DNA of 64,000 nt. Source: Wenxinia marina DSM 24838 (lineage in GTDB: Bacteria > Pseudomonadota > Alphaproteobacteria > Rhodobacterales > Rhodobacteraceae). Location of the stretch: the NCBI RefSeq assembly GCF_000379485.1, contig NZ_KB902282.1, positions 60,153-124,152 of the forward strand. Reading direction: 5' to 3'. The position numbers and the translations under genes were made by a program. Under the pieces are notes generated by a model. The model was not told the origin of the DNA and made no database searches. It worked only from the letters and a program-made list of their open reading frames with translations. Shown one piece after another: positions 46,163 through 55,153 of this stretch. Positions within the stretch are counted from its first letter, which is position 1. Each line of letters opens with the position of its first letter.

Positions 46163-48450
46163 CGCTCGGTCAGCTTCAGCTCGATCCGGCGGTTCTGCGC
46201 CCGCGCCTCGGCGTCGTCGCCGGGGTTGATCGGCTGGTATTCCCCGAAGCCGTTCGCGGCGAGGCGGCCGGGCGGGATGCCCTCGTTGTCGATCAGGTAC
46301 AGGACCACGGCCAGCGCCCGCTCCTGGCTGAGCTGCCAGTTGAAGAGCGCGTCGCCCGAGCTGTCGGTGTGGCCGTCCACGCGGATCACCCAGTCGATGC
46401 CCTCGGGAATGTCGGCCGCGATCTCGCGCAGGATGCCGGCGACGGAGGACAGTTGCGCCTCGCCTTCGGGGGACAGGTCGGCCGATCCCAGCTCGAACAG
46501 CACCTCCGAGGAAAAGACGAAGCGGTCGCCCTCGATCCGGATGTCCTCGCGCTCGCCGATGATGCGGCGCAGCTCGCCGAAGAACTCGGACTTGTAGGCC
46601 TCCAGATCCTGCGCAGCGGCGGCGAGGCGCTCGCGCTCCTCCTCCAGCCGCAGGCGCTCTTCCTCTTCCAGCTGCAGGCGGCGACGCTGCTCGGCGGCGA
46701 GGCGCAGGGCGGCGGTGTTGAGCTGCTGGGTCAGGCTCTCGATCTGGACCTCGTTCGCGCGGTCGGTCTCGTCCTGCAGGTTCAGCAGTTCCTGCAGCGA
46801 GCCGACCTCGCGCCGCAGGTCGGCGACCTGCTGGTTGAGAGCGGCCACCTGACGCTGCGCCTCGGTCGAGATGTCCTCCTCCTCGGCCAGCTGCGCCTGC
46901 GCGGCGGCGAGGAGGGCGGCGCGCTCCTCGGCCTCGTCGAGACGGGCGGACGCGTCGGCCTGGGCGGCGGCCAGCTGCGCGACCGCGTTGGCGAGCTGAG
47001 CCTCGAGATCGGCCCGCTCCTGCTGCGTGTCCGTGCGCGTCTCGCGCAGGGCGGCGAGCTGCGCCTGCAGATCGTCCTGCGTCAGGAGCGCGGCAGCGAG
47101 CTGGTCGGCGAGGTCGGCGCGGGCCGTTTCGGTCTCTCCCGCCTCGGTCCGGGCGGCGGCGGCCTCCGACTCCGCCGCCTGCCGGGCGAGGATGGCGGAG
47201 GCGAGCTGTTCCTGCAGGTCCGCCTCGGTCGTCTCGGCGGCGGCGAGCGCCGCGCGCAGGGCCTCCTCGGCGGCGGCGAGGTCGCCCGACGCCGTCTCCT
47301 GCGCCGCGACCGCGGCGGCGAGGCGGGTGGTCAGGTCGGCCGTTTCGTCCTGCGCCGCGGCGAGCGCGGCCTCGGCCTCGGCCAGCTCGGCCTCGGTGTC
47401 GCGCTGCAGGCCAAGGGCGGCGGCTAGGCGGGCGTCGAGGCTGCTGCCGGCGCTGAGGGCGCTGGAGAGTTCGTTCTCGGCCTCCTGCCGGGCGAGGATC
47501 GCGGCGGCGAGGCGCATGTCGAGATCGTCCCGCGCCGCCTCGGCCGCGGCCAGCAGCGACAGCGTCTCCTCCGCCTCGGCGCGCTGGCGTTCCAGAGACA
47601 GGCTCATCGCCGTCAGTTCGGCCTGTGACTCCTCCAGCCGCGCCCGCAGCGCCTCGGCCGCGGCGGCCTCGGCGAGGCGGGCGGCCTCGGCCTCGTCCAG
47701 CGCGGCGGAGCCCTCCTCGACGTCGGCCTCCAGCGCGGCGATGCGGGCGGCGTCGGCCTCGCCGGCGGTCTCCAGATCGGCGACCAGCGCCTCCAGCGCC
47801 TCGCGCCGGGCGGCGGCGAGACGGGCGGTCTCGGCCGCCGCATCGACCTCGTCGCGGGCCTGCGCGAGGGCGAGGGTCAGCGCCTCCTGCTCGTCGATCA
47901 GGCGCGCCTCGGCGGCCTCGAGATCCTCGATCCGGGCCGTCGCGGCGGCCTGCGCCTCCTCCAGCCCCGCGATCTCCTCGGCGCTCGCCTCCGCCTCGGA
48001 GCGCAGGGCCGCGATCAGCGTCTCGGCCTCGCTCCGCTGCGCCAGCAGACCGGCGACCTGCGCCTCGAACTCGGTGATCTCGTCTCTCGCGTCGGCCAAC
48101 TCGGCGGCGCGGGCGTCCCGTTCGCGCGTCAGGCTGGCGATCAGCGCCGCCTGTTCGCGCCGCGCGTCGTCGGCCGCGCCCAGCTGCTCGCTGAGGTCGC
48201 CGACGCGGTTCGCGAGTCCGGCGGAGCGGTCCTGTTCCAGCCCCAGCGCCCGGGTCAGCGAGGCGACCTGGTCGGCGAGCTGGCCGAGCTGCGTCTCCTG
48301 CCCGCTGATCTGGTCGCGCAGGACAAACTGGACCACGGTGAAGATCGTCAGCACGAACATCAGGACGAGCAGAAGGCCCGTCATCGCGTCCACGAAGCCG
48401 GGCCAGATCGACGCCTGGAAGCGGTTGCCGCTGCGCCGTTGCAGGGCCAT
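46159..48450 (-). CDS. MotB/OmpA-like peptidoglycan-binding protein with a very long coiled coil
   Basis: 763 residues. One N-terminal membrane helix (about 23-45) begins with FVDAMTGLLLVLMF, which aligns with the proton-carrying Asp motif of MotB (A-D-F-M-T): Asp21. Residues about 46-625 are an almost unbroken Ala/Glu/Leu/Arg coiled coil; within it a ~35-residue unit built on (R/Q)LAAA(L/I/V) repeats at 313, 341, 376, 415, 450 and 485. The C terminus (640-763) is an OmpA/MotB peptidoglycan-binding domain: FELGSADLSPEGEAQL, VDGHTDSSGD, LSQERALAVVLYLID, NRRIELKL. With the adjacent MotA-like gene it should form a proton-driven stator-like complex anchored to the cell wall. Role unknown. Ends by sharing CTAG with the M23 gene. 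Confidence 0.85.
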   Translation of the reverse strand: MALQRRSGNRFQASIWPGFVDAMTGLLLVLMFVLTIFTVVQFVLRDQISGQETQLGQLADQVASLTRALGLEQDRSAGLANRVGDLSEQLGAADDARREQAALIASLTRERDARAAELADARDEITEFEAQVAGLLAQRSEAETLIAALRSEAEASAEEIAGLEEAQAAATARIEDLEAAEARLIDEQEALTLALAQARDEVDAAAETARLAAARREALEALVADLETAGEADAARIAALEADVEEGSAALDEAEAARLAEAAAAEALRARLEESQAELTAMSLSLERQRAEAEETLSLLAAAEAARDDLDMRLAAAILARQEAENELSSALSAGSSLDARLAAALGLQRDTEAELAEAEAALAAAQDETADLTTRLAAAVAAQETASGDLAAAEEALRAALAAAETTEADLQEQLASAILARQAAESEAAAARTEAGETETARADLADQLAAALLTQDDLQAQLAALRETRTDTQQERADLEAQLANAVAQLAAAQADASARLDEAEERAALLAAAQAQLAEEEDISTEAQRQVAALNQQVADLRREVGSLQELLNLQDETDRANEVQIESLTQQLNTAALRLAAEQRRRLQLEEEERLRLEEERERLAAAAQDLEAYKSEFFGELRRIIGEREDIRIEGDRFVFSSEVLFELGSADLSPEGEAQLSSVAGILREIAADIPEGIDWVIRVDGHTDSSGDALFNWQLSQERALAVVLYLIDNEGIPPGRLAANGFGEYQPINPGDDAEARAQNRRIELKLTER

Positions 48451-48453
48451 CCG

Positions 48454-49647
48454 TCAGCCCGACCGTTCGCGCGGCAGCGGGAGCTCGCGCACCGGGCGCT
48501 GCGACTGGCGCAGGGCGCGGGTCAGGCCGGCGATGTCGGCGCGCAGCTCGGCGACCGACTCCTGCCGGCCGGCCGACAGCTCTTCCAGCAGGCGCAGCAT
48601 CTGCACGTCGATGGACCGCAGGCGCATCCGGCTTTCGGGGTCCATCCCCTCGCCGCCCTCGCCCAGACGGTCGATCAGCCGCTCCTGCCCCTCGGCCACG
48701 CGCTGCAGCGCATTGGTGGCGTCGGTCTCGGCGAGGCGATCGGCGAGACGGGTCATCGCGCCGGCGAGTTCGGACAGGCGGTCGTCGGTCTGCGACCGGC
48801 TGACGTCCGTCTGCGTGAACATCAGCTGCAGACTTTCCATCTGCTCGGCGAGGTTGTCGATGACCTGCGCCATCACGTGCGCGTCGCCACCGCCCCCGCC
48901 TTCCTCGGCCGAGGCAAAGCTGACGCGGGTGATGGTCGACAGCCACTCCTCCAGCTCGCGGTAGAACCGGTTCTGGCCGTGCCCGGCGAACAGCTCCAGC
49001 AGGCCGACGACGAGCGAGCCGGCGAGGCCGAGGAGCGAGGACGAGAAGGCCGTGCCCATGCCGCCGAGCTGCGCCTCCAGCCCCTGCTGAAGCCGCGCGA
49101 ATACCTCGGTGCCGCTCTCGTTCGGGCCCGGGTTCAGCGAGCGGATGGTCGAGACGAGGGCCGGGACGGTCGTGGCGAGGCCGTAGAACGTGCCGAGAAG
49201 GCCGAGGAAGATCAGCAGGTTGGTGAGGTAGCGCGTGATCTCGCGGTCCTCGTCGACGCGCTGGCCGACAGAATCGAGGATCGACCGGGTCGAGGAGGCC
49301 GACAGCTGCATCCGCGCGCCGCGCGACCGCAGCAGGGTCGCCAGCGGCGCAAGCAGGCCGGGGGCCTGCGCCTGCGCGGCGCCCGGCCGGGCCTTGGCGA
49401 ACTCCTCGATCCAGCGGGCCGAACCCCACAGCTGCCAGACCTGGCGGAAGCAGGCGAGAACCCCGAGGACGAAGACCCCGAGGATGACGCTGTTCAGCCA
49501 GACGTTGGACTCGAAGATGGCGATCAAGGTCGGGGCGAACAGATACGCGCCCGCACTCACCAGTCCGATCACGATCAGCATGAACGTGATCTGGCGGATC
49601 GGCAGGGTGAAGTGGGGATGGCCTTCGCTTTCCCTCAGGTCCAGCAA
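48454..49647 (-). CDS. MotA/TolQ/ExbB-type proton channel protein
   Basis: 397 residues. Four membrane helices: 20-40, 49-68, 143-165 and 201-222. The last two hold the channel signature (FLGLLGTFYGLATTVPALV and EAQLGGMGTAFSSSLLGLAGSL). The C-terminal 170 residues are helical, with a Gly-rich break (EEGGGGGDAH) and coiled-coil stretches, presumably cytoplasmic. It starts at a TTG (49647) after GAGGAG; the frame holds no ATG or GTG between the upstream TAG and this point. Three bp separate it from the MotB-like gene. Together they resemble MotAB/ZorAB-type motors, but the long coil is in the MotB partner. Confidence 0.85.
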   Translation of the reverse strand: MLDLRESEGHPHFTLPIRQITFMLIVIGLVSAGAYLFAPTLIAIFESNVWLNSVILGVFVLGVLACFRQVWQLWGSARWIEEFAKARPGAAQAQAPGLLAPLATLLRSRGARMQLSASSTRSILDSVGQRVDEDREITRYLTNLLIFLGLLGTFYGLATTVPALVSTIRSLNPGPNESGTEVFARLQQGLEAQLGGMGTAFSSSLLGLAGSLVVGLLELFAGHGQNRFYRELEEWLSTITRVSFASAEEGGGGGDAHVMAQVIDNLAEQMESLQLMFTQTDVSRSQTDDRLSELAGAMTRLADRLAETDATNALQRVAEGQERLIDRLGEGGEGMDPESRMRLRSIDVQMLRLLEELSAGRQESVAELRADIAGLTRALRQSQRPVRELPLPRERSG

Positions 49648-49716
49648 GGCGGCGCGCTCCTCGTTCTGCGGTTGCGAAGGAGTCTAGCCCTCGAAAGGGC
49701 CGAACCCAAACGGAAT

Positions 49717-50262
49717 CTAGGTCTTCCCGGACGTTGCCGTCGCGAGGTGGCGGACGCGGTCCACCAGCCAGTCGAGGTCGGGGTCGCGGATGCCCATCCC
49801 GTCGAGATGGGCGGCGGTGTTGTAGAGGTACTCGGTGTTCGGGCCGCGGCCGCCGATCGCGCGGGCGATCATCGCCGCCTGCGTCTCGAGGTCGAAGCGG
49901 CAGTACTGGCTGTGGGCGGGGTCGATGACGTAGGCCAGCGCCTCGACATTCCGGCCGTCCTGCAGCGCCAGCGGCAGGTGCCGCTCCAGGTAGGCCGACG
50001 AGATCAGCTCGCGCTCGCGCAGCTCGGCCAGAACGCGGGCCTCGTCCTGCGGCCGGACGCGGAAGGCGAGGCCGGTGCAGCGGGCGCCGGGATGCTCGTC
50101 CAGCGCCAGCACCAGGCCGGGCTCGTCCTCGGTGCCGCGGTGGTGGATCGACAGCATGCAGAAGCTGCGGGAATAGCCGTCGAGCGTCGCCACGGCGGTC
50201 TCCGCCGGCTGGAAGCCGGGGTTCCACAGCAATGAGCCGTAGCCGAATACCCACATGGACAT
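49717..50262 (-). CDS. chaC: Gamma-glutamylcyclotransferase, ChaC family
   Basis: 181 residues. Degrades glutathione to 5-oxoproline and Cys-Gly. The substrate-binding loop VFGYGSLLWNPGF and the catalytic Glu in RERELISSAYLERHL are present. ATG at 50262 lies 7 bp after AGGAGG; a second ATG two codons in is possible. Same strand as the MotA-like gene, 69 bp upstream of it, possibly co-transcribed. Confidence 0.88.
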   Translation of the reverse strand: MSMWVFGYGSLLWNPGFQPAETAVATLDGYSRSFCMLSIHHRGTEDEPGLVLALDEHPGARCTGLAFRVRPQDEARVLAELRERELISSAYLERHLPLALQDGRNVEALAYVIDPAHSQYCRFDLETQAAMIARAIGGRGPNTEYLYNTAAHLDGMGIRDPDLDWLVDRVRHLATATSGKT

Positions 50263-50331
50263 GGCCTGCCCTCCTGCTACCTCAGGGCCTTCGGGGGGCG
50301 GGTCTTAGAGACTTTCGGCGACGGGGGAAAG

Positions 50332-51312
50332 ATGCGGGCACTGACGATCGCGGTAGCGGTGCTGGCGCTGCTCTACGGCGGCTACTGGTTCGCCGGGCGC
50401 GGCGGCGCGGCGATCGCCGCGGACCGCGCGGCCGAGATGCTGGAGGCGCGGGGCTGGGACGTCTCGTGGGACCGGGTCGAGACGCGGGGCTTTCCCTCGC
50501 GGTTCGACACCGACCTGATTGAGCCGGCCTTCGTCTCGCCGTCCGGCGACGCCTGGCGCGGCCCCTTCGTCGAGGTGCTGGCGCTGGCCTACCGGCCGAC
50601 GCAGGTGATCGTCGTGCTGCCGCCCGAGCAGGACCTGACGTGGCGGGGCGAGACCTACGCCATCGCGACCGAGGACATGCGGGCCAGTGCGCAGGTGGCC
50701 GCCGCGCCGTCGCTGCCGCTGCAGGAGACGACGGTGGAGATCGCGGGCACGGACATCATCGGGCCGGACGGCACGACGCATTTCGACGCCGCCCTCGCCG
50801 CCCTGCGGGCGACGGCGGAGGACCCGACGTCCTACGACGCCTTCCTGCGCGTGACCGGCCTGTCTCCCGCGGGGCCGCTGGGACGCACGCCGCTCGGCCC
50901 CGTGATCGCGCGCGCCGAGGCGGACGCTCTGGTGACGCTCGCCGCGCCGCTGGACCGCGGGGCGCTGTCGGACGGCGCGCCGCCGGTGGAGCGGGTCGCG
51001 CTGCGGCACCTGACGCTGGTTTGGGGCGACGCGACGGTGACGGCCGAGGGCGAGGTCGAGGCCGGGGCGGGCGGGCGCGCCGAGGGGTCGCTCGGCGTCG
51101 AGATCGAGGCGTGGGCGCCGCTGGTCGACGGGCTGGAGGCGGCGGGCGTGATCGACGGCGGCACCGCCGACGCGGTGCGGGCGGCGGCCGGCGTCCTGAC
51201 CTTCGGCGGGGCGGATCTGTCGCTGGACCTCACGTTCCGCGAGGGGCGGACGTTCCTGGGCCCGGTGCCCATCGGCCAGGCGCCCCGCCTGGCCCCGCCG
51301 CCGGGCGGGTGA
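50332..51312 (+). CDS. DUF2125 family membrane-anchored periplasmic protein
   Basis: 326 residues with an N-terminal membrane anchor (LTIAVAVLALLYGGYWFAG) and a beta-rich periplasmic body: RGFPSRFDTDLIEPAFVSP and YRPTQVIVVLPPEQDLTW are the DUF2125 hallmarks. The family is alphaproteobacterial, of unknown function, and recalls AsmA-like lipid-handling folds. Divergent from chaC. Confidence 0.8.
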   Translation: MRALTIAVAVLALLYGGYWFAGRGGAAIAADRAAEMLEARGWDVSWDRVETRGFPSRFDTDLIEPAFVSPSGDAWRGPFVEVLALAYRPTQVIVVLPPEQDLTWRGETYAIATEDMRASAQVAAAPSLPLQETTVEIAGTDIIGPDGTTHFDAALAALRATAEDPTSYDAFLRVTGLSPAGPLGRTPLGPVIARAEADALVTLAAPLDRGALSDGAPPVERVALRHLTLVWGDATVTAEGEVEAGAGGRAEGSLGVEIEAWAPLVDGLEAAGVIDGGTADAVRAAAGVLTFGGADLSLDLTFREGRTFLGPVPIGQAPRLAPPPGG

Positions 51313-51398
51313 CAGGCGACGCACGGCCCGGCAGCTGGAGGAGGCGTCCCGGTGCTGGACGCCGAATCTGAGTAAAGGGGAGGTCGAGGTCGCCGCCC

Positions 51399-52628
51399 CT
51401 AACGGCAGTACGACCCCGAGCGGTAGCGCGCCGTGTCGAAGTGGAAGTGGTCGCGGTGCGCGGCGTTGGCGTTGGGGCCGAGGACCGTGCCGAACGGGCC
51501 GCAGGCCGCGCGCCACATCGCCCGCAGCATCCGGCCGTGGCTGGAATTCCAGCCGCGGAGGACCGAGACCTCGGTTCCGTCGCGCAGGCGGAAGCCGGCG
51601 ATGTCGATGGCGCGGCCGAACGAATGCTCGCTGAGGCGCGCCCCCGCCTGGTTGTTGCGGCCCCGGCAGGCATATTCGCCGACGATGTGCAGCTCGCGCA
51701 GGCCGCCGCCGGTGGAGCCGATGGCGGGGATCGCGCCGGTCTGCACCCACGCCAGCAGCGAGCGGGCGGTGGCGCAGTCCATCCGCGCCGGCAGCGACAG
51801 CGGAATGCCGGCGACCGAGCGGACGCGCACCGCGCCGTCGATGCCGCACGATCCGGGACCGCCGACATGGCCCAGCGTGTCGCCCTGCAGCTCGGGCGTG
51901 CCGCAGACCTGCCCGCGGGCGCGCTCGGCCGCGACGCGGGTCGCCTCCTGCGTGATCTCGGGCGGCCGCTCGGGCGGACGGATCGCCAGCGCGACGGCGT
52001 AGATCGAGTAGCCGGGATCGCCGAGGTCGCCCTCTTCCGCCACCGGCGGGCCCTCGCCGGGCACCGGGACGGGCGTCGCGACCACGTCCATCCACGGCTG
52101 GTGCGGGCGGAGCGACGGCCGCAGCGGCGGCAGCGCCATCGGCTGGACCGCGGCGACGGCGATGTAGCCGGGCCGGACGGGGGCCGTCGCGCCGTCCCAG
52201 GAGGGGAGCAGGTTCACAAGCGGCGGCTGCATCTCCCGGTCGGCGCGGGCGAGGCGCATCGCCTCGTCCAGCGGCAGCCGGTGCGTGTTGCTGGTCGAGA
52301 CCGTGTCGCCCAGTTGCGGCACCAGCGGCGCCGCGGCGGCGACGACCGGAAGGTCGGCGAGCCGCTCGATGCCGGCGGTGTCGGTGGCGTCCCGCGGCAG
52401 GGCGGTCAGGACCGGACTGTCGTTGCCCCGCGGGGTATCGGGGTCGCTGGCCGGCCGGACGGCGGGACGCGCCGGGGCGGAAGGGGCGACGCTGGCGAGG
52501 TCGGGACGGACCAGCGGGCGGCCCGGCGCCTCGGGCAGCGGCCGCGCCTCGGGGCGCAGGGGCGCGGTCTGCGCGAGGGCGGGACCGGCAGAGAGCGCGG
52601 CGGCGAGGAGAAGCGGCAGCAGCCTCAT
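51399..52628 (-). CDS. Extensin-like C-terminal domain protein
   Basis: 409 residues with a signal peptide ([19 protein letters not shown]) and a Pro/Arg-rich N-terminal half (about 20-230) likely to be extended. The C-terminal 200 residues are the bacterial extensin-like domain (PF06904): CGTPELQGDTLG, MDCATARSLLAWVQTG, YACRGRNNQAGARLSEHSFGRAIDIAGF and DHFHFDTA. The HxxxxxxD and HFH motifs match the D-Ala-D-Ala carboxypeptidase-like (LAS) zinc fold, so a peptidoglycan peptidase activity is plausible. Overlaps tyrA by 4 bp. Confidence 0.85.
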   Translation of the reverse strand: MRLLPLLLAAALSAGPALAQTAPLRPEARPLPEAPGRPLVRPDLASVAPSAPARPAVRPASDPDTPRGNDSPVLTALPRDATDTAGIERLADLPVVAAAAPLVPQLGDTVSTSNTHRLPLDEAMRLARADREMQPPLVNLLPSWDGATAPVRPGYIAVAAVQPMALPPLRPSLRPHQPWMDVVATPVPVPGEGPPVAEEGDLGDPGYSIYAVALAIRPPERPPEITQEATRVAAERARGQVCGTPELQGDTLGHVGGPGSCGIDGAVRVRSVAGIPLSLPARMDCATARSLLAWVQTGAIPAIGSTGGGLRELHIVGEYACRGRNNQAGARLSEHSFGRAIDIAGFRLRDGTEVSVLRGWNSSHGRMLRAMWRAACGPFGTVLGPNANAAHRDHFHFDTARYRSGSYCR

Positions 52629-53545
52629 CGCGTCACCCCCGCCCGTCCGAAATCGGGCGCCTCGGTGTCCTGGCCGGCCTCGATGATGCCGCGGCGGATC
52701 GCGCGGGTTCGCGTGAAGTAGGCATGGAGATGGTCCCCGTCTCCGGTGCGAATCGCCCGTTGCAGGGCGAACAGCTCCTCGGTGAAGCGGCCGAGGATTT
52801 CCAGCGTCGCGTCCTTGTTGGTCAGGAACACGTCGCGCCACATGGTCGGATCGCTCGCCGCGATCCTGGTGAAGTCGCGGAAGCCCGCGGCGGAATACTT
52901 GATGACCTCGCTGTCGGTGACCCGGCGCAGATCGTCGGCGACGCCGACCATCGTGTAGGCGATGAGGTGCGGCGTGTGCGAGGTCACGGCCAGCACCAGG
53001 TCGTGGTGGTCGGCGTCCATCTCGTCGACGTTCGCGCCCATGCCGCGCCACAGGTCGGCGAGGCGGTCCACCGCGGCGCGGTCGGCGCCGTTCGGCACCA
53101 GGATGCACCAGCGGTTGCGGAAGAGGGAGGCGAAGCCCGAGCGCGGCCCCGAATGCTCGGTCCCCGCAAGCGGGTGGGCGGGCACGAAATGCACGCCCTC
53201 CGGCAGGTGCGGCGCGACGCCGTCGATCACCGCCTTCTTGACCGAGCCGACGTCGGTCACGGTCGCGCCGCCCTTCAACCGGGGCGCGATCTCGCGGGCG
53301 ACCTCCTCCATCGCGCCCACGGGCACGGCGAGGACGATCAGGTCCGCGCCCTCCACCGCCTCGGCCGCGCACTCGGTCACGCGGTCGACGAGGCCGATCT
53401 CGCGGGCGACGGCGCGGGTCTCGGCGCTGCGGGCATGACCGACGACCTCGCGCGCGAGGCCCTTCTCGCGCATCGCGTGGGCCATCGACCCGGCGATCAG
53501 GCCGAGGCCGATCAGCGCGACCCGGTCGTAGACCGGCCCGCTCAC
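52625..53545 (-). CDS. tyrA: Prephenate/arogenate dehydrogenase
   Basis: 306 residues. Oxidative decarboxylation of prephenate (or arogenate) in tyrosine synthesis. NAD(P)-binding [39 protein letters not shown] (catalytic His) and the C-terminal [15 protein letters not shown] helix. Begins at a GTG overlapping the hisC stop (GTGA). The hisC-tyrA order is typical of Rhodobacterales, where HisC also acts as an aromatic aminotransferase. Its substrate can come from the chorismate mutase at 12759. Confidence 0.93.
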   Translation of the reverse strand: MSGPVYDRVALIGLGLIAGSMAHAMREKGLAREVVGHARSAETRAVAREIGLVDRVTECAAEAVEGADLIVLAVPVGAMEEVAREIAPRLKGGATVTDVGSVKKAVIDGVAPHLPEGVHFVPAHPLAGTEHSGPRSGFASLFRNRWCILVPNGADRAAVDRLADLWRGMGANVDEMDADHHDLVLAVTSHTPHLIAYTMVGVADDLRRVTDSEVIKYSAAGFRDFTRIAASDPTMWRDVFLTNKDATLEILGRFTEELFALQRAIRTGDGDHLHAYFTRTRAIRRGIIEAGQDTEAPDFGRAGVTR

Positions 53546-54627
53546 TTCGCCCCCAGGTGCCGGGCGAGGGAATCGGCGACGCGGTGGCAGCCGACTTCGT
53601 CGCCGACGGTGACGCGCAGCGCCTGCGGGAAGCCGTAGCCGGCGACGCGGCGGACCAGGATACCGTCCTCGCGCAGCGCGGCGTCGGCGGCGAGGGCCGC
53701 GGCCTCGTCCGCGAAGCGGACCAGCAGGAAATTAGTGTAGCTGTCGTCGCAGCCGAGACCGAGGGCGCGGACCTTGCCCGTGAGCCAGGTGCGCATCTTG
53801 GCGTTCTCGGCGCGGCACCACTCGACCCACGCCTGGTCGCGCACCGCCGCCTCGGCGGCGGCGAGCTGGGCCGTGGACAGGTTGAACGGCTGGCGCAGGC
53901 GGTTCAGCACGTCGACGATCGCGCGGGAGGCGTAGCCCCAGCCGATCCGCAGCCCGCCGAGGCCGTAGATCTTGGAGAAGGTGCGCGTCGCCACGACGTG
54001 CGGAAAGGCGTCGGCGAGGCCGAGGCCGCCGTCGAAGCCGTCGCCCGCGAACTCCGAATAGGCGCCGTCATGGACGAGGATGGCGCGGCCGGCGAGGCCT
54101 TCCGCGAGGCGAACGACCTCGTCCGGCGGCAGGACCGTGCCGGTGGGGTTGCCGGGGTTGGTGAGGAACACGACACGCGTCCGGTCGGTCACGGCGCTCA
54201 GGATCGCGTCCACGTCCACCACCCGCTCGCGCTCGTCCACGCTCACCGGGGTCGCGCCGGCGGCGCGGGCGAGGATCGGGTAAAGCGAGAAGCCGTGGCG
54301 GGTCAGGATCACCTCGTCGCCCGGCCCGGCATAGGCCTGCGTCACGAACTGCAGCACCTCGTCCGAGCCGACGCCGCAGATCACGCGCGCCGGGTCGATC
54401 CCGTGCACCTCGCCGATGGCGGCGCGCAGGCCCGCATGGTCGGTGGACGGATAGCGGTGCAGCTCGCGAGACGCGGCGGCAAAGGCGGCGCGGGCGGCGT
54501 CGCCGGCGCCGAACGGATTCTCGTTGGCCGAGAGCTTCAGCGCCTCGTCGCGGCCGGCGATCTTCGCCTCGCCGCCGACATACAGCGCGATCTCCATGAT
54601 GCCGGGTTGCGGCGTAAGGTCGGTCAC
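53542..54627 (-). CDS. hisC: Histidinol-phosphate aminotransferase
   Basis: 361 residues. PLP-dependent fold type [11 protein letters not shown] at the N terminus, [11 protein letters not shown], the Schiff-base Lys in [16 protein letters not shown]. It works in histidine synthesis and, given its coupling with tyrA, probably in transamination of prephenate or phenylpyruvate. GTG start, preceded by AAGGAG at 9 bp. Confidence 0.92.
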   Translation of the reverse strand: MTDLTPQPGIMEIALYVGGEAKIAGRDEALKLSANENPFGAGDAARAAFAAASRELHRYPSTDHAGLRAAIGEVHGIDPARVICGVGSDEVLQFVTQAYAGPGDEVILTRHGFSLYPILARAAGATPVSVDERERVVDVDAILSAVTDRTRVVFLTNPGNPTGTVLPPDEVVRLAEGLAGRAILVHDGAYSEFAGDGFDGGLGLADAFPHVVATRTFSKIYGLGGLRIGWGYASRAIVDVLNRLRQPFNLSTAQLAAAEAAVRDQAWVEWCRAENAKMRTWLTGKVRALGLGCDDSYTNFLLVRFADEAAALAADAALREDGILVRRVAGYGFPQALRVTVGDEVGCHRVADSLARHLGAK

Positions 54628-54720
54628 GTCCGGCAGCTCCTTGTCCCCGGGGTCGTCATAGCGGCCGGGGGCAAGAGGTTCCAGACGCCAAAGGCGCGGA
54701 CGGCGGCGCGGCGCCGAGCC

Positions 54721-55116
54721 TCAGAGCGGGGTCGAGACCTCGATCAGGTTGCCGTCCGGGTCGCGCAGGTAGAGCGACAGGATCGGCCCTGTCGCGCCGG
54801 TGCGGCGGATCGGCCCTTCCTCGACCGCAACGCCCAGCGCCTCGAGGTGTGCCTGCCACTCCGGCAGCGGCACGTCCGTGAGGAAGCAAAGGTCGGCGCT
54901 GCCGGGCGTCGGTGCGGCGGCCTTGGGATCGAACTCCCGCCCCGCCTCGTGCAGGTTGATCTTCTGCGTCCCGAAGGTGAGTGCGTGCCGCGTCGTGCCG
55001 TCCGCGACGGTGAACGGCGCATGCCGCATCCCCAGCACGTCCCGATAGAAGCGGATCGTGCGGCCGAGGTCGGCGACGGTGAGGACGAGGTGGTCGAGGG
55101 CGCGGAGCTCGGGCAT
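54721..55116 (-). CDS. VOC family protein (glyoxalase/dioxygenase-like)
   Basis: 131 residues with two VOC half-domains: LDHLVLTVADLGRTIRFYRDVLGM and ADLCFLTDVPLPEWQAHLEALG ... LYLRDPDGNLIEV. The metal ligands His (LDHLVL), His (INLHEAG) and Glu (NLIEV) are all present, so a metal enzyme is likely. Substrate unknown; relatives include virulence-associated VOC proteins and catechol dioxygenases. Divergent from the hotdog gene, from which it is 37 bp away. Confidence 0.8.
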   Translation of the reverse strand: MPELRALDHLVLTVADLGRTIRFYRDVLGMRHAPFTVADGTTRHALTFGTQKINLHEAGREFDPKAAAPTPGSADLCFLTDVPLPEWQAHLEALGVAVEEGPIRRTGATGPILSLYLRDPDGNLIEVSTPL

Positions 55117-55153
55117 TGGCTTTCCGGGGCAGAAGACGCAAGCTGGCCGGACC

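Noticed and set aside
46159..49647. Zorya-type anti-phage system
   Set aside because: The MotA/MotB-like pair recalls ZorAB, but there is no ZorC/D/E helicase or nuclease nearby, the long tail is on the MotB-like protein, and the neighbours are core envelope genes.
45194..50254. A 1686-codon open frame on the minus strand through the motor genes
   Set aside because: It is Arg/Ala/Gly/Pro-rich, crosses the M23 gene on the other strand and overlaps the two recognisable motor genes and chaC in another frame; it is an artefact of high G+C.
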